Assembly (NCBI GenBank): GCA_025084515.1
Contig: JAJAGP010000018.1
Span: 709,466-773,465 of the forward strand
DNA: 64,000 bases
Direction of reading: 5' to 3'
Source: Ancistrus triradiatus
Lineage: Eukaryota; Chordata; Actinopteri; Siluriformes; Loricariidae
This document shows, one piece after another, positions 10,826-20,866 of the stretch. The translations under genes were made by a program, and so were the position numbers. The notes under the pieces are model-generated. The model worked only from the letters and a program-made list of their open reading frames with translations, had not been told where the DNA came from and did not search any database. The stretch's first letter is position 1; each line of letters starts with the position of its first letter.

Positions 10826-11253
10826 CAACCTCATAAAGTCATGTCCCAAAAGTTGGGACAGTATGGTATATGCAAAGCAACAATATATGCGGTGTCCTTT
10901 ACATTTCCTGTACGACCCCAAGATATTTAATAACTTCATTTTATTTGCTAATAATCATCCATTTCTGCATTGCAGGCCTGCAAGACATTCCAAAAAAAGT
11001 TGGGACGGGACAATTTAGAGCTAGTATTGACATAAAAAAATGAAACAATGATGCGATTTCAAACAGGTAATGTCAACTGGTGAGTTTAAGCAGTATCCAC
11101 GAAAGACTGAGTCTTTTAGGAGTAAAGATGGGCAGATCTCTGGTTTATCAACAAATGAGTGAGATAATGATTGAAATGCTTAAAAACAATTCTCATAGAA
11201 AAACTGGAAGGGATTTACATGTTTCAGTCCTGGCGTTTTCTGATTTGGGGTTG
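10826..11253. mobile_element. Short TIR element (CAACC...GGTTG ends, TA flanks), internally deleted
   Basis: The element opens 'caacctcataaagtcatgtc' and soon contains 'tgtcccaaaagttgggaca' (a 7-bp-arm palindrome at 10842-10860). A second 'aaaaagttgggacgggacaa' lies near 10995, and the element ends 'ctgatttggggttg' at 11253. TA lies on both sides (10824-10825 and 11254-11255). The 'CCAAAAAAGTTGGGACA' motif marks a DNA-transposon family common in fish. At 428 bp it lacks a transposase and is a non-autonomous derivative. 'agtaaagatgggcagatctc' near 11131 sits where a transposase start would be in the full element. Confidence 0.7.
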
Positions 11254-12377
11254 TAGTGATACCATTGGGGCCACATAAACATTCACACATTTCCATGCAA
11301 AATAACTTCAAAAAGTCTTGCAAACTGGATGAAATTTGCAGAGCTTTGGGTTAATATAGGAATTGTAGTTTAAAAGTTACACAAATATTCAAATGCTTGT
11401 ATGTTTTCTAAAACCAGGCTTGAACTTTGCTCTTCAAGTTACACTTCAAAACTTTCCTCTTCAAATTTTCTGAAAAGAAGACTCGAAAATTCTTCGCAGC
11501 TGGTAGTAATCCCCTAAAAAGCCTCAGAGAGGTACTTACAATTATTTTGTCATATTCTCTTCGAGGCTTAGGCCGATTACATGATCTGAAACTGCACTCA
11601 CCTTCACCTATCTTCGAGATTGGAGATCTGTGAGTCCGCCATCCCGAGTACGAGATGGTCCACTTTAAAGCTTCGCCTTCATTAGTCACCAGCTTCGGGA
11701 AAATGGGCACTGAAGTGATTGGGGCACGTTTCGCGTTGGACGTGGAGAGGTTCGAGAAGCAAAATGAGACCTGCTCATCAGAGACCCTCACCTCGGAGCT
11801 CGGGCTCGTCAAGTTCATTACACAAATGCAAGGTGATTGCCTTGATTTCTGGGCTCTTCCCACGAAAGGGCGCTCATCACTTTCGCTTTGTTTCAGCCGA
11901 ACACTTTGTCACTTCCACTGATAGCTGGCAGTCCCAAAGAGGAGCATGGGAGGTCTTTGCGAGGGAAGTGGCGCATGAATGATGGATAAAGATGGCTGTG
12001 CCGACGGCGCCCGAGGTGAAAACATATGGGCTACAGTTGCCTTTTCGGGGATGGCCTGACAGCGGTTTCTGCGGTGTCTTGCACAATTTTGAAGGTTATT
12101 ACGACGGAGGGGGGGTAGAGAGTCCTATATCCGAACCCAAGGACAGGTAGAGGATATATAAGTTCTACAGCTGGCAGGTGGTTTTAGCATTATGGAGACT
12201 TAGTGGAAAGTCTGGCTGTATTGCTACATCTCGAACGGCCTATGGCCAGGATAAATGTTTTATGACCGGCCAAATTTACGTCGGTTTTTTCATGCACTGG
12301 TAGTCACAGCTTCACATTCGCTCCAGAGTTCACCTGGCTGTTTACTTTATAGCATATGTACTAGCTAGAAGACGATT
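11254..12377. other. Unassigned GC-richer block with one 151-codon minus-strand ORF
   Basis: Composition is more balanced than the surroundings, and CpG dinucleotides are frequent between about 11640 and 12120. The minus-strand frame 11863-11408 encodes 151 codons starting MGRAQKSRQSPC. It is basic and Ser/Lys-rich, with no domain that I recognise. On the plus strand the stretch 'ctttgtttcagccg' (about 11889-11902) looks like a splice acceptor, and 'taaagatggctgtgccgacg' gives a start codon in good context, but no exon chain follows. It could be an unrecognised repeat, a decayed exon or a regulatory block. Confidence 0.3.
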
Positions 12378-12500
12378 ACATTTATAGCATTCAGCTGATG
12401 CCTTCATCCAGAGTTATTTGCAATTGATCTGAGCAGATGATGGTACAGAAAGCATTGAGAGTCCAACAGTGGCTTTCTGATTTCGAATACATAGCCTCAG
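12378..12500 (-). repeat. SINE, degenerate
   Basis: The stretch 'ttacatttatagcattcagc', 'ccttcatccagagttatttg' and 'ccaacagtggctttctgatt' matches the tail and core of the tRNA-derived SINE class in reverse orientation, with heavy divergence. Confidence 0.6.
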
Positions 12501-13005
12501 TACGATGGTGATTCCCAGCATTATAATCACGTTACAAGCAATGTGTTTGTGATCTTATCTTTTCTCCAACACGAAGAGTCTTTACAAAGTCTTTTAGGTC
12601 GTTCATTTGTCATTGAAGCTCTGACTTTTTTTGAGGTGTGGTTTCTTCATGGGTTTTTTCGTCATTTTGATTTATATCCTAGACGTAATGCGCTAATTTG
12701 CATGCATGTGACGTCATCACATAGTTTTGTATCAGTCCTTTACATCTTCTTGCTTTTCTCTTACTCTCTGTACAGGATAAATGTACGTATTGATTAACGC
12801 ATCGAAATTCACAAAATCACCGAATGGAGTTCAACTATGCGCTGTACTTGTTCATGGAGGAGAGAGAGCTGTGCCTCTCGCTTGCAGGCAGTTTCTGTTC
12901 TGTGGGAACTAACAAAGGGTTATACAAACACTTGCTAGATTAGCTGTTAGAGGGGTCCGAGAAGTCATTAAATCTCGCCACAAAAGCATAATTTCATTTC
13001 ATCAT
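12501..13005. other. Non-coding stretch, nothing recognised
   Basis: No feature supported. The open frame 12543-12797 is AT-driven and hydrophobic by composition, with no recognisable domain. Confidence 0.45.
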
Positions 13006-13195
13006 TCATTTACAGCATTTAGCAGACGCCCTTATCCAGAGCGACTTACAACTGATACAGTCTTACAATCCAAGCCATTGTGGGTTAAGGGCCTTGCTCA
13101 AGGACCCAACAGTGGCAGCTTGGCAGAGGTGGGATTTGAACCCTGGACCTTTTGCTCCATAGTTCAGTACCTTAACCGCTAGGCTACCACAGTCC
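13006..13195 (-). repeat. SINE, near full length
   Basis: Reverse orientation. The tail 'tacagcatttagcagacgcc', 'cttatccagagcgacttaca' comes first. The core 'gggttaagggccttgctcaa' and the tRNA-like head follow, with B-box complement 'gggatttgaaccctggacc' and A-box complement 'ccttaaccgctaggctacca'. It is one of the best-preserved copies. Confidence 0.93.
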
Positions 13196-13410
13196 CACAG
13201 CACTAACTTGACAACACAGCAGCTGTACGTGATTTGGGAGAGGGGGTCATGGGTTATCCGGCATGAACTGTGCGTGAAAAGTCTACTCTACCTTCCTCCG
13301 GCCACAGTATGTAACCGTGATCTAAACATTACATTTTAAAATAATAATAATAGTAATATCTAACTGCCAGGAGGAAACACGTTACGCTGTTTTGGCTGTT
13401 TTACCACTCT

Positions 13411-13777
13411 TCACACTTTGAGGGGGACACACCAGGACAGCACTGCAGGCTGCCCAGTCCTGTACCCATACACTCTTCTTCCACAGCTATGCTTTTGTAA
13501 TGTGTGCAGCATGTGGTTTTGCATTGTCGTGATGAAACATGCACGGTCGTCCCTGTAAAAGATGTCGCCTTGAAGATTGCTCTGAAATCTCAATGTACTT
13601 TTCTGCATTAATGCCACCATCATAGAACTGTGAATGACCTTTGCCAAGGACACTGACCCAACCCCAGACTTTTGGGTGGTCCTTTTTGCCTTTGGAGCAC
13701 ACGGCGTCCGTTTCTTCCAACAAAAATGGAGCCATGATTTCTGACACTGGGTTGTTCTGATATATTATCGTTGTCAC
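13411..13777 (-). pseudogene. Tc1-type transposase pseudogene fragment (delta family)
   Basis: The minus strand from 13777 to 13411 reads MAPFLLEET, KGKKDHPKVWGWVSVLGKGH, then INAEKYIEISEQ. Next come the second catalytic block CMFHHDNAKPHAAHITKAWL (about 13530-13480) and, in another frame, WAACSAVL, where a third-block WPACSPDL-like sequence would be. The catalytic Asp of the DNAKPH motif is retained. The Glu block and everything downstream are missing, as is the N-terminal half. No terminal repeats were identified. Confidence 0.8.
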
Positions 13778-13840
13778 ATCAGGCTAGACGTTTAAAGGGG
13801 AAGATGGCAGCTCCATGGTACTACTAATTAAAAGGCTGTG

Positions 13841-14275
13841 CCTTCAGATCCACCAAGCTGCCATGGTCGGGCCTATGAGCAACTCCCTTAACCCTCAAGT
13901 GCTCAGGTTTAATGCTTTAGGGTTCCTAAAGCGATTCATGTTTATGGCGCATCTCATAATGACCAGCTGTAGTTACAAATCACATTGCCTCTGCCAGCCT
14001 GATGGGCCGTTGTAAAACTCTGTGTTTGTATTTTTTATGATTATGACGGTTGTGCGTTCACCAAGCTGCCGCTGTTGGGCTTCTGGGCAGGACCCTCAAC
14101 TGCTCAGCTGAACAGAGTCAGGTTTAGCGCAGCAGCATTCCTAAACATGGCTGAGTGAGTAACACTCCAGTGTTGTCTTTATGGCGCATCTCATAATGAC
14201 CGGCTGTAGTGATAAACCGCTTTGCTTTTGGCAGCCCGATGAGCCGTTGTAAAACACTGTGTATGTATTTTTTAT
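13841..14275. repeat. Diverged tandem duplication, two units of about 200 bp
   Basis: Unit 1 (13841-14040) and unit 2 (14055-14275) share the same ordered blocks: 'caccaagctgcc', 'ctcaa(c/g)tgctcag', 'tttatggcgcatctcataat', 'gaccrgctgtagt', 'gggccgttgtaaaac / gagccgttgtaaaac' and 'gta(t)tttttatgat'. The 'accaagctgcc...ttgggc' block resembles the core of the SINEs here, so the unit may have captured SINE sequence before it doubled. Confidence 0.8.
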
Positions 14276-14639
14276 GATATTGGCTCATGTCGACTAGTGA
14301 CTGGCGCCAGGATCCACTCTGTCTCTTTGTGCCCGTGTCCCCCGAGACCCGGGAGTGGGAAAGGAGAGTCTGACATCAGGCCTTGGGCCAGATGATGTCT
14401 AGCTTACGGATTAAATAGCAAAATCTCTGTGACCTTGGCAAATGTCAGCGTAGACATTGATGCTTCTTGCATGCTCCGAAAGCGCAGCTTTTGGTGCGGA
14501 CCTCATTCGCATTGCCAGCTGGGGTCCCTGGCCCATGTCGCTTAGATGGCCTGTGATAATCAACACTCTGGTCATGATAGCACAGAGCAAATTTGGGTTG
14601 TTATGTCCCAGATCAAATTCCGGTGCTGTAAAATAAGCA
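14276..14639. other. Non-coding stretch, nothing recognised
   Basis: Moderately GC-rich unique sequence. No gene or repeat could be supported. Confidence 0.4.
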
Positions 14640-15180
14640 ATCAGCGCTAACTCACGTTGAAGCGTTTCGCTCTAATTGGGAGCGGTATTACGTTGTAGCC
14701 AGACACCGTGGCGAACTGGTTTTTAAGAAATATTATTACAACAGCGTCTCGCCCGAAACGGATTCATAACCGACCCGTGCCAATTTGGGGCGCGCCTGCG
14801 TTTTATGATCTGATTCAGCCAGCAGTGAAGGGCTTCGCACTTGAAATCAGAGAGTCACTTTGCTGCATATTGAACCATGTAATCACCGTTCGGTCGTCGA
14901 AAAATCATTTCCGAGGCCGTTTCAGCTAGTTCGGCCTCGCTTATCATTCAAAGTATGCGTTCAAACTCAAAACCTTCTGCCACTTTGTAGTCGCTCCCCA
15001 TTCATATTCATTCCTCATTATGGCTCACGCCGTGCTAAGCTCCTCTGCTTTTATGCTTGCTTCTGTATGGGAACTCGGTGACATTGTCAGCGCCAGAGAC
15101 ACTCCGGGCCCGCTGCGAGTCGTGCTGAATCCTCTACTCAGGGCTGTATTAAACCATACCATCTGCTTTTGAAGTCCATC
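14640..15180. other. Candidate conserved non-coding island
   Basis: Non-repetitive, balanced composition with frequent CpG, no long open frame, and many TAAT/ATTA and 'ATTCAT' words next to GC-rich segments such as 'ggggcgcgcctgcg'. This texture resembles vertebrate developmental enhancers but is only suggestive. Confidence 0.28.
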
Positions 15181-15656
15181 TCTGTCACATAGCTCGAGCG
15201 CTCTATATGTACATATATATCATGCACCAGAAGTCTGATCTTCATGGGGATGAGTCGTGGGGATTCCTTCGACTGGTTGGTTGGAAGGTGAACCTACGTC
15301 CCTGTGCCGATGGGGTAGTGTAGTAAACTGCTGTATGCAAGCAAGTGCATGTAATGTAAGAAACTGAGGATTTTTCTGGTCCATACTCCAACAGCAAACC
15401 CACAGTCCCATTTTATACACTGCACAGCACTAAATGTGCTTTATAAATAAATCTTACTTAATTGATTTTAATTTATTTGAGCTATACTGCAATCACTTCA
15501 AGCAGTATGGGTTATCATGTGCTAGATTTATGTTGTTACATTTAATTTGGGAACTTTATGGATATGGTAACAGCCAGAATATGTCACATTGGTCATTTTT
15601 GCGCTTCCATGAATAAATAAATGAATGATTTAATGTTTAAAGGCTTGAAGTAAGTA
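15181..15656. other. Non-coding stretch, nothing recognised
   Basis: No feature supported. Sequence turns AT-rich towards the array that follows. Confidence 0.45.
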
Positions 15657-16531
15657 AGATATTCTAGAATAAATTTATAATATTTTGAGAATAAACTCGT
15701 AATATTTCAAGAGTAAACTCGTAATATTTTGAGAATCAACACGTAATATTTGAGAATAAACTCATAATAATCCAAAAATACACTTGTAATAGTTCGAGAA
15801 TAAGCTCGTAATATTTCTAGAACAAACTCAGAATATTTTCAGAATCAACCTGTAATAATTTGAGAATAAACTTGTAATATTTTGAGAATAATTTTGTAAT
15901 ATTTCAAGAATAAACTGGTAATATTTCGAGAATAAACCCATAATATTTTGAGAATAAACTTGTAATATTTTGAGAATAAACTCAGAATATTTCTAGAATA
16001 AACTTTTAATATTTTGAGAATAAACACATAATATTTTCAGAATAAACTTTTAAATATTCTAGAATTAACTCATAATATTTTGAGAATAAAATCACAATAT
16101 TTCAAGAATAAACTCTCAAGTTCAAGAATAAACCCTATTTTGAGAATCAACACGTAATGTTACGAGAATAAATGTGTAATATATTTTGAGAATAAACTTG
16201 TAATATGTCAAGAATAAACCTGGCATATTTTCAAAATAAACCCATAATACTTTGAGAATAAACTCGTAATATTTCTGGAATAAACTTGTAATATTTCAAA
16301 AAAATAAACTCATAATATTGCTAGAATAAACTCATAGTATTTTGAGAATAAACTTGTAATATTTTGAGAATAATTTTATAATATTTCAAGAATAAACTCA
16401 TAGTATTTCTAGAATAAACCCATAATATTTTGAGAATAAACTCATAGTAGTTATAGAATAAGCTGTTATTATTTTGAGAATAAACTTGTAATATTTTGAG
16501 AATAAACTTGTAATATTTCGAGAATAAACTG
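15657..16531. repeat. AT-rich 22-bp tandem array (about 40 units)
   Basis: The unit approximates 'GAGAATAAACTCGTAATAT' plus three T-rich bases (ttt, ttc or ttg), repeated for about 875 bp with substitutions and a few indels. Variable positions cluster at 'ctcgta / cttgta / ctcata' and at 'tttgag / ttcgag / ttctag'. Because three units equal 66 bases, the minus strand shows a 22-residue peptide periodicity (K-Y-Y-K-F-I-L-K-I-L-like) in open frames at 15845-16027 and 16321-16695. These frames are a by-product, not genes. Confidence 0.97.
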
Positions 16532-17389
16532 GCACAACCGGTGCCTTTGACGGCGTCAGTACTTCGATTCATATGATAAACTAAAGCTGGATGGCATTGC
16601 AGGGCTGCATTGACGAGTTTAGTCAATATGTCTTGTAGATGGAAGTGTCTAGTACAAATAACGACCCAAAGTTTCAGCATTTCAGCTTTATTCACAAAAT
16701 AACTCGTTTATTCTCAAAAACCAACCAAAAATTTTTTTTTTCAGTGACCCTAAAACACTGTGGTAAGTTACAAAAAGCAAAAGAAAATAACTTTTACCAA
16801 ATCCTAATGTACTCCAAAGTGATCTCTTGTGGTGAGTCACACACAGGCAAGACTGGCTGTCACAGTTTTGGGGTTACAGTAGCTGCAGGTGTGGATTATT
16901 CTAATAATATACAAACAGACACTATAGTGTCCAGACACAATAAAAGTGTTAGATATCTATACAAACAGCTTTGTGTTTACAGTGTGTCTCAGAGCTGTGA
17001 GAGGTTGCTATAGCAATCAGATTATGCCTACCAGTACAATTAAGTACAATTTAAAGTGGCTGACATTCTCTAGTACGATGTTTTAGCGTGGAGACATAGA
17101 TATAAAAAGCAACAGACAGTCTTATTGGCAAAAAACGTTTCTTGTGACGTTCCTTTGCTGCTCCCCTTAGGGGTCACTACACTGGATCACTGCATTATGG
17201 GGAAAAACGTAACGACCTCTTGGTCAGAAAAGCGAGAGAGAGAGTGAAGGAAAGAGAGAGAGCCAGACAGAGAGAGATAGCAGACTATACTCTCTGTGGG
17301 TCTTTAACTGACTCCAAAAGTCCTTTTTTATCAGAGTAAATCAATACTGGAAGATATCTAAAAGATATGAGTTGGCAGCGAAACCATAG
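16532..17389. other. Flank of the 22-bp array; GA-rich patch
   Basis: Near 16696-16721 a single unit of the 22-bp repeat occurs in inverted orientation ('cgtttattctcaaaa'). A purine-rich patch (gagagagagagtgaaggaaagag, split) lies near 17230-17275. The open frame 16639-17013 has no recognisable domain. Confidence 0.5.
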
Positions 17390-17720
17390 GGGGGCTAGGT
17401 TTCCGATTTTCACCTGAAATTTCTTCATTAAAAGTCGTCACGTCCGTTCCCACCGCAATCAGGCACTTCCCACCGAGGCGCGAGGCCATTTAAATGAATG
17501 CAAATTAATTCCAGCTTGCTTGCATCAGGTGTTATGTTCCACATTTGAGGTTCAGAATCCACCTAGAAGGTGTGAAGCGCATTCCTAACAAGCGAGTATA
17601 AGGTTTCGTTATTATTAGCGATACCTGAACAGTCGCGAGACTGGGACCCAGCAGCAAAAGTCTTGGTGATTTACACTGGTTGGAGGATGAAATTACACGA
17701 GAAACGTATTAATTCAGTGC
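17390..17720. other. Candidate conserved non-coding island with POU octamer
   Basis: Non-repetitive sequence with 'ATTTAAATGAATGCAAATTA' at about 17488-17507. This includes a perfect octamer ATGCAAAT at 17498-17505, overlapping a TTAATT word. The flanks are CpG-containing ('ccaccgaggcgcgaggcc'). It resembles an enhancer core; conservation is not tested. Confidence 0.3.
17498..17505 (+). promoter_or_regulatory. Octamer (POU-factor) motif ATGCAAAT
   Basis: Exact match to the octamer bound by POU-domain factors, followed directly by TAATT. A single 8-bp word is weak evidence on its own; its position in an island-like block makes it worth noting. Confidence 0.3.
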
Positions 17721-18856
17721 ACACATGCTGTCGAAAATCTTTATTTAAGTCCCTCTGCAGTCAAGAACTTTTTTAGGCTGTTTTTTTTTTTAAACAACTT
17801 GTAAGTACATGAAATTTTGCTTGCACTTTTAATCTCGTCGGGCATAAATGCCAGGGAGCTTAAATAGTTTAGATTTCAAATTTAATTAGGATTAGGATAG
17901 GAAATCAAGCAGGGATGTTCTTCTGAAAAGGATAAAAAGTGGATTAATTCATGTAGAACGCCATCCCTTGTCTGAAAAGGCGATCATCCCTGATCAGGCG
18001 TGCAAATAACCTCTGAATGGGAAATTCCTTGGCAAGGCAAACAAAGGAAGTCGTCAAGGAACGTACAACAAAACTGACTGGTGGGTGACTGGCTGCCTCT
18101 AGGGGGTGCCGCTACAAAGAGGCAGCTCACCCTTTAACCCTCACGAGTAGCATCGTGCTAGACAAGCATCACCAATGCACCAGAGTGCCTTAGCCGGTTG
18201 ATCAATGGGTCCCAATGCTGAGCAACTCTCAAATCTTGCCTCTGGCGAGTGGCTTTGAGCAGCACAGTGAGACTTCTCTCTCATGGCCTGAGGGCGAGGT
18301 CCCCCTTTGTGCTTTCGTTACGTAGCCACCCACCCCCCCAGAGTGGCCAGAGGCTGCGTCTGGTTCATTCAGCTTCAGGGTAACGTTCCTTGCATTCTAC
18401 TTTAGAAAAATGTAGATGCTGGTCGAAGAGTTGCGGTTCAGAGAGAGGTTTAACCGGAATTCTTATACTAATGTAAGTAAATATACTGATAAACTACTAG
18501 TGATAAGTATAGGATTTGTGAGTTGAAAGTGTCAAGGGAGCTGCATTCCACAGCAGAAGCTGCAAGTCCTTTTCTGACCTTCGTGGTCAGAATTTTTTCT
18601 GAGAAATTTGGAAAAAAAAAAAACCTTTCTTTAACCTCAGTATCAGTAGACATCAAATATCTGTCCATCAGTATAAAGGAGGAGCCAACGACAGGGTGTT
18701 TCAAAGCAATTGACCCCGGAGTTGTGTTAATGGTTAGCAATTTCAGGTAGAAGCATTTCGAGTGAGAAGGAAATGACTTTGCTGTTATTAAAGCCTTCAG
18801 ACTTCTTGGAAGAAGGTCTAGAGCCCCGACCTCAACCTTTATTCAATACCTTTACT
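17721..18856. other. Non-coding stretch, nothing recognised
   Basis: Includes a GC-richer segment (about 18090-18370) with 'cccacccccccagagtgg', no repeat family recognised and no coding evidence. Open frames near 18468-18750 on both strands overlap and lack domains. Confidence 0.4.
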
Positions 18857-18995
18857 TTTACATTTACAGCATTTGGCAAACGCAGTTGATTCAGCCTTGC
18901 AGTGTACAATCTGAGCATCTGAGGGATAAGGAGCCAACAGTCCCAGCTTTTGTGACATGAACCCTTAAAGTTCTGGTCAATAATCCAGTAGCTAT
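18857..18995 (-). repeat. SINE, degenerate
   Basis: The stretch 'acatttacagcatttggcaa', 'gagccaacagtcccagct' and 'tgaacccttaaagttctggt' follows the order tail, core, B-box complement of the SINE family, with deletions. Confidence 0.65.
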
Positions 18996-19148
18996 CTGTC
19001 TATTCAGCCAAAAATGTGTGGACACCCCAAAATGCATGGGTATTAGTATGGAATTTGCCTTGGAGATCAGGTACTGATGTTGATCATTAAGCCCATAATG
19101 TTAATAATGTTGTATTGTTACAGTATCATTGTGGTCAGGTTTGTTTGT

Positions 19149-19186
19149 ACAGTGGTACCTCTGTTCTCGACCACCTCGGATACTTG
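19149..19186 (-). repeat. TIR family P, isolated terminus
   Basis: The stretch 'acagtggtacctctgttctc' followed by 'gaccacctcgg' is the reverse complement of the right end of the element complete at 62052-62850. It is preceded by TA-like sequence ('tgtaca'). The body is absent. Confidence 0.65.
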
Positions 19187-19498
19187 CAGGTGGGTGTTGT
19201 TTTGAATGCAGGTGTTGGGCTTAAAATGTACTACATAATTACGTTTAATGTACTTCATGAGTATATTCTGGTGGTATCTTTATTGCAAACCCAGAGTTAA
19301 TAAGGCACCCCATATTAATTTATAGTCTACCATTGTTGCATAAGAGAATAATTAAGATTAATGCATGACGAAGGATGGGACGAAAACCAGCTCCAAGTGG
19401 ATAAATGACCACTGCAACGCTGATTAAAACAGCAGGGAAACATCCTGCTCTTGGCTCACAGCGCCGGGCGTCAACCCCTTCAAAGTTTACGTGAGGAC
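19187..19498. other. Non-coding stretch, nothing recognised
   Basis: No supported feature. Confidence 0.45.
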
Positions 19499-19613
19499 TC
19501 GTGTGGTGGATCAGTGATTAAAGGCTTAGGCTGCGGACCAGACGATCCACGCTGAGTCCTTGCTTAGATTGTGAGACTGTATCAGTCACTGTGAATAAGA
19601 GCGTCAACTAAAT
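19499..19613 (+). repeat. SINE, degenerate with core deletion
   Basis: The head 'gtggatcagtgattaaaggc', 'gcggaccagacgatccacgc' and the tail 'gcttagattgtgagactgta', 'aataagagcgtcaactaaat' are present, but the 'ctgccactgttgggtcc' core is missing. Confidence 0.65.
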
Positions 19614-19894
19614 TGGTTGTGTTGTGTCTGGAGTCAACGCGGGAAGCTCTGGACAACAGCTCGGTCTATTATGCGTTCAGCCTACACTAGACAAACCAGT
19701 AAGTCTAGTTTTCAGATCTTATTGAAGGCGTTGAGCAATATTTCCCAGTTTGGGAAATATTGTAAACTTGCAATGTTGTAAATATACAAATTGTAAACCC
19801 TTGTATTGACCTGGTAGAACCACCTCAGGGCTTCGAATTCCAGACCATTCCAGCCACTGTTCCATAAAGTGTGTGTTTGTGTGTGTAAGAAAAG
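19614..19894. other. Non-coding stretch, nothing recognised
   Basis: Short unassigned segment. It includes a local inverted repeat 'aatatttcccagtttgggaaatatt' (about 19738-19762; split as aatatttccca and tgggaaatatt), a perfect 11-bp-arm hairpin. Confidence 0.5.
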
Positions 19895-20365
19895 GTTCAT
19901 GAGTTTAAATCTAGATTAGAGCTGATTGATGCATCCCCTCTCCCTATAGCAATGAAATTAGAAGCAATAAGAAATATTGCATTCCAAAATTCCAAAATTC
20001 AACATTTGTTTGCTAATATTCATATACCTCAACATGTTCCGCAAGAAATGGATGCTAAAACTGTGCAAGTTGTGCGGAAATGGCTTAATCTAAATACGCA
20101 CTCAACCAGATGCTTCATCTTTCAAAGTCAGAAGGATGGAGGCCTGGGTATTCCATATTGTATGTGGTTATATACTGCCATCCGACAAGCACATCTTATC
20201 TTTTTGCCGAATAATGATGATAAGTTTGTTCGGGAAATGGCAAGAGCCTCTCTGCTCTTTAAAACGAAGAAAAGTGCAGTTTGCTTGTGGAGAGGAGGAT
20301 AATTTTTTGGGATTCAGAAGGAAGGTTTTGGTGTATCATCAGACTGGCCAGATCTGAATGATCTG
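19895..20365 (+). pseudogene. Non-LTR retrotransposon (R2/NeSL-like LINE) reverse-transcriptase C-terminal remnant
   Basis: The frame 19952-20302 reads KLEAIRNIAFQNSKIQHLFA, then EMDAKTVQVVRKWLNLNTHS, then FQSQKDGGLGIPY and FVREMARASLLFK. The order 'VRKWL-x-L...DGGLGIP...R' is typical of the thumb/connector region after the polymerase palm in R2-group and related LINEs. Upstream codons (about 19901-19951, RLELIDASPLPIAMK) extend the match. After 20290 the frame shifts, and EEDNFLGFRRK continues in the +1 register to about 20330. The YADD polymerase motif, endonuclease and ORF ends are absent. In life the protein would copy the element's RNA into a nicked target in the nucleus. R2 versus NeSL assignment is uncertain. 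Confidence 0.75.
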
Positions 20366-20610
20366 TGTAAAAGAACAAAAACATAATTAAAATGGATAAC
20401 ATCTAGTCACTAGTTGATCAATGTTTCTGAAGCAGTGGTGAAGGATCCGTCAGTTTCTGGCTTTTTTTTTTATTATTATTAATAATGTGACTAATGAATT
20501 GTAATATTTTGGTGAGCAATGAGCTGTGTATCATGTTGGATGTATTTTAGCAAATTTGTTCCCTAATGAAATAATTTATTTTATATTTGGAAACAAAAAA
20601 AGTATACAAC

Positions 20611-20612
<2 letters not shown>
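20366..20612. other. Non-coding stretch, nothing recognised
   Basis: AT-rich. It may be the decayed 3' part of the LINE fragment, as codon-like remnants fade out here. Confidence 0.4.

Positions 20613-20690
<78 letters not shown>
20613..20690. repeat. (GT)n microsatellite
   Basis: About 78 bases of nearly uninterrupted GT repeat. Confidence 0.98.
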
Positions 20691-20693
<3 letters not shown>

Positions 20694-20866
20694 AGAATAT
20701 GGCAAGTCCCTGACTTTTTAATCAAGCTTTTTTATGAGAGAGTTAATTTGAATATTAAAAATTGAATTTGAACATGCAGTAATTGAGTTCTTACCAGTAT
20801 ATATGGCACAAAAGGCAGATGAAAAGCCACCAGGAAAAATTCTGATATTTTTTATAAGAAATACGC

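Noticed and set aside
11719..11982. THAP-domain-like peptide (HHFRFVSAEHFV)
   Set aside because: Only a superficial resemblance; the required Cys and His spacing of a THAP zinc module is absent.
15657..16531. CRISPR-like array
   Set aside because: Units are head-to-tail with no unique spacers, in a vertebrate genome context. It is a minisatellite.
15845..16695. Minus-strand open frames with a 22-residue repetitive peptide
   Set aside because: Period and openness follow from the 22-bp AT-rich DNA repeat. No start context, conservation or domain.
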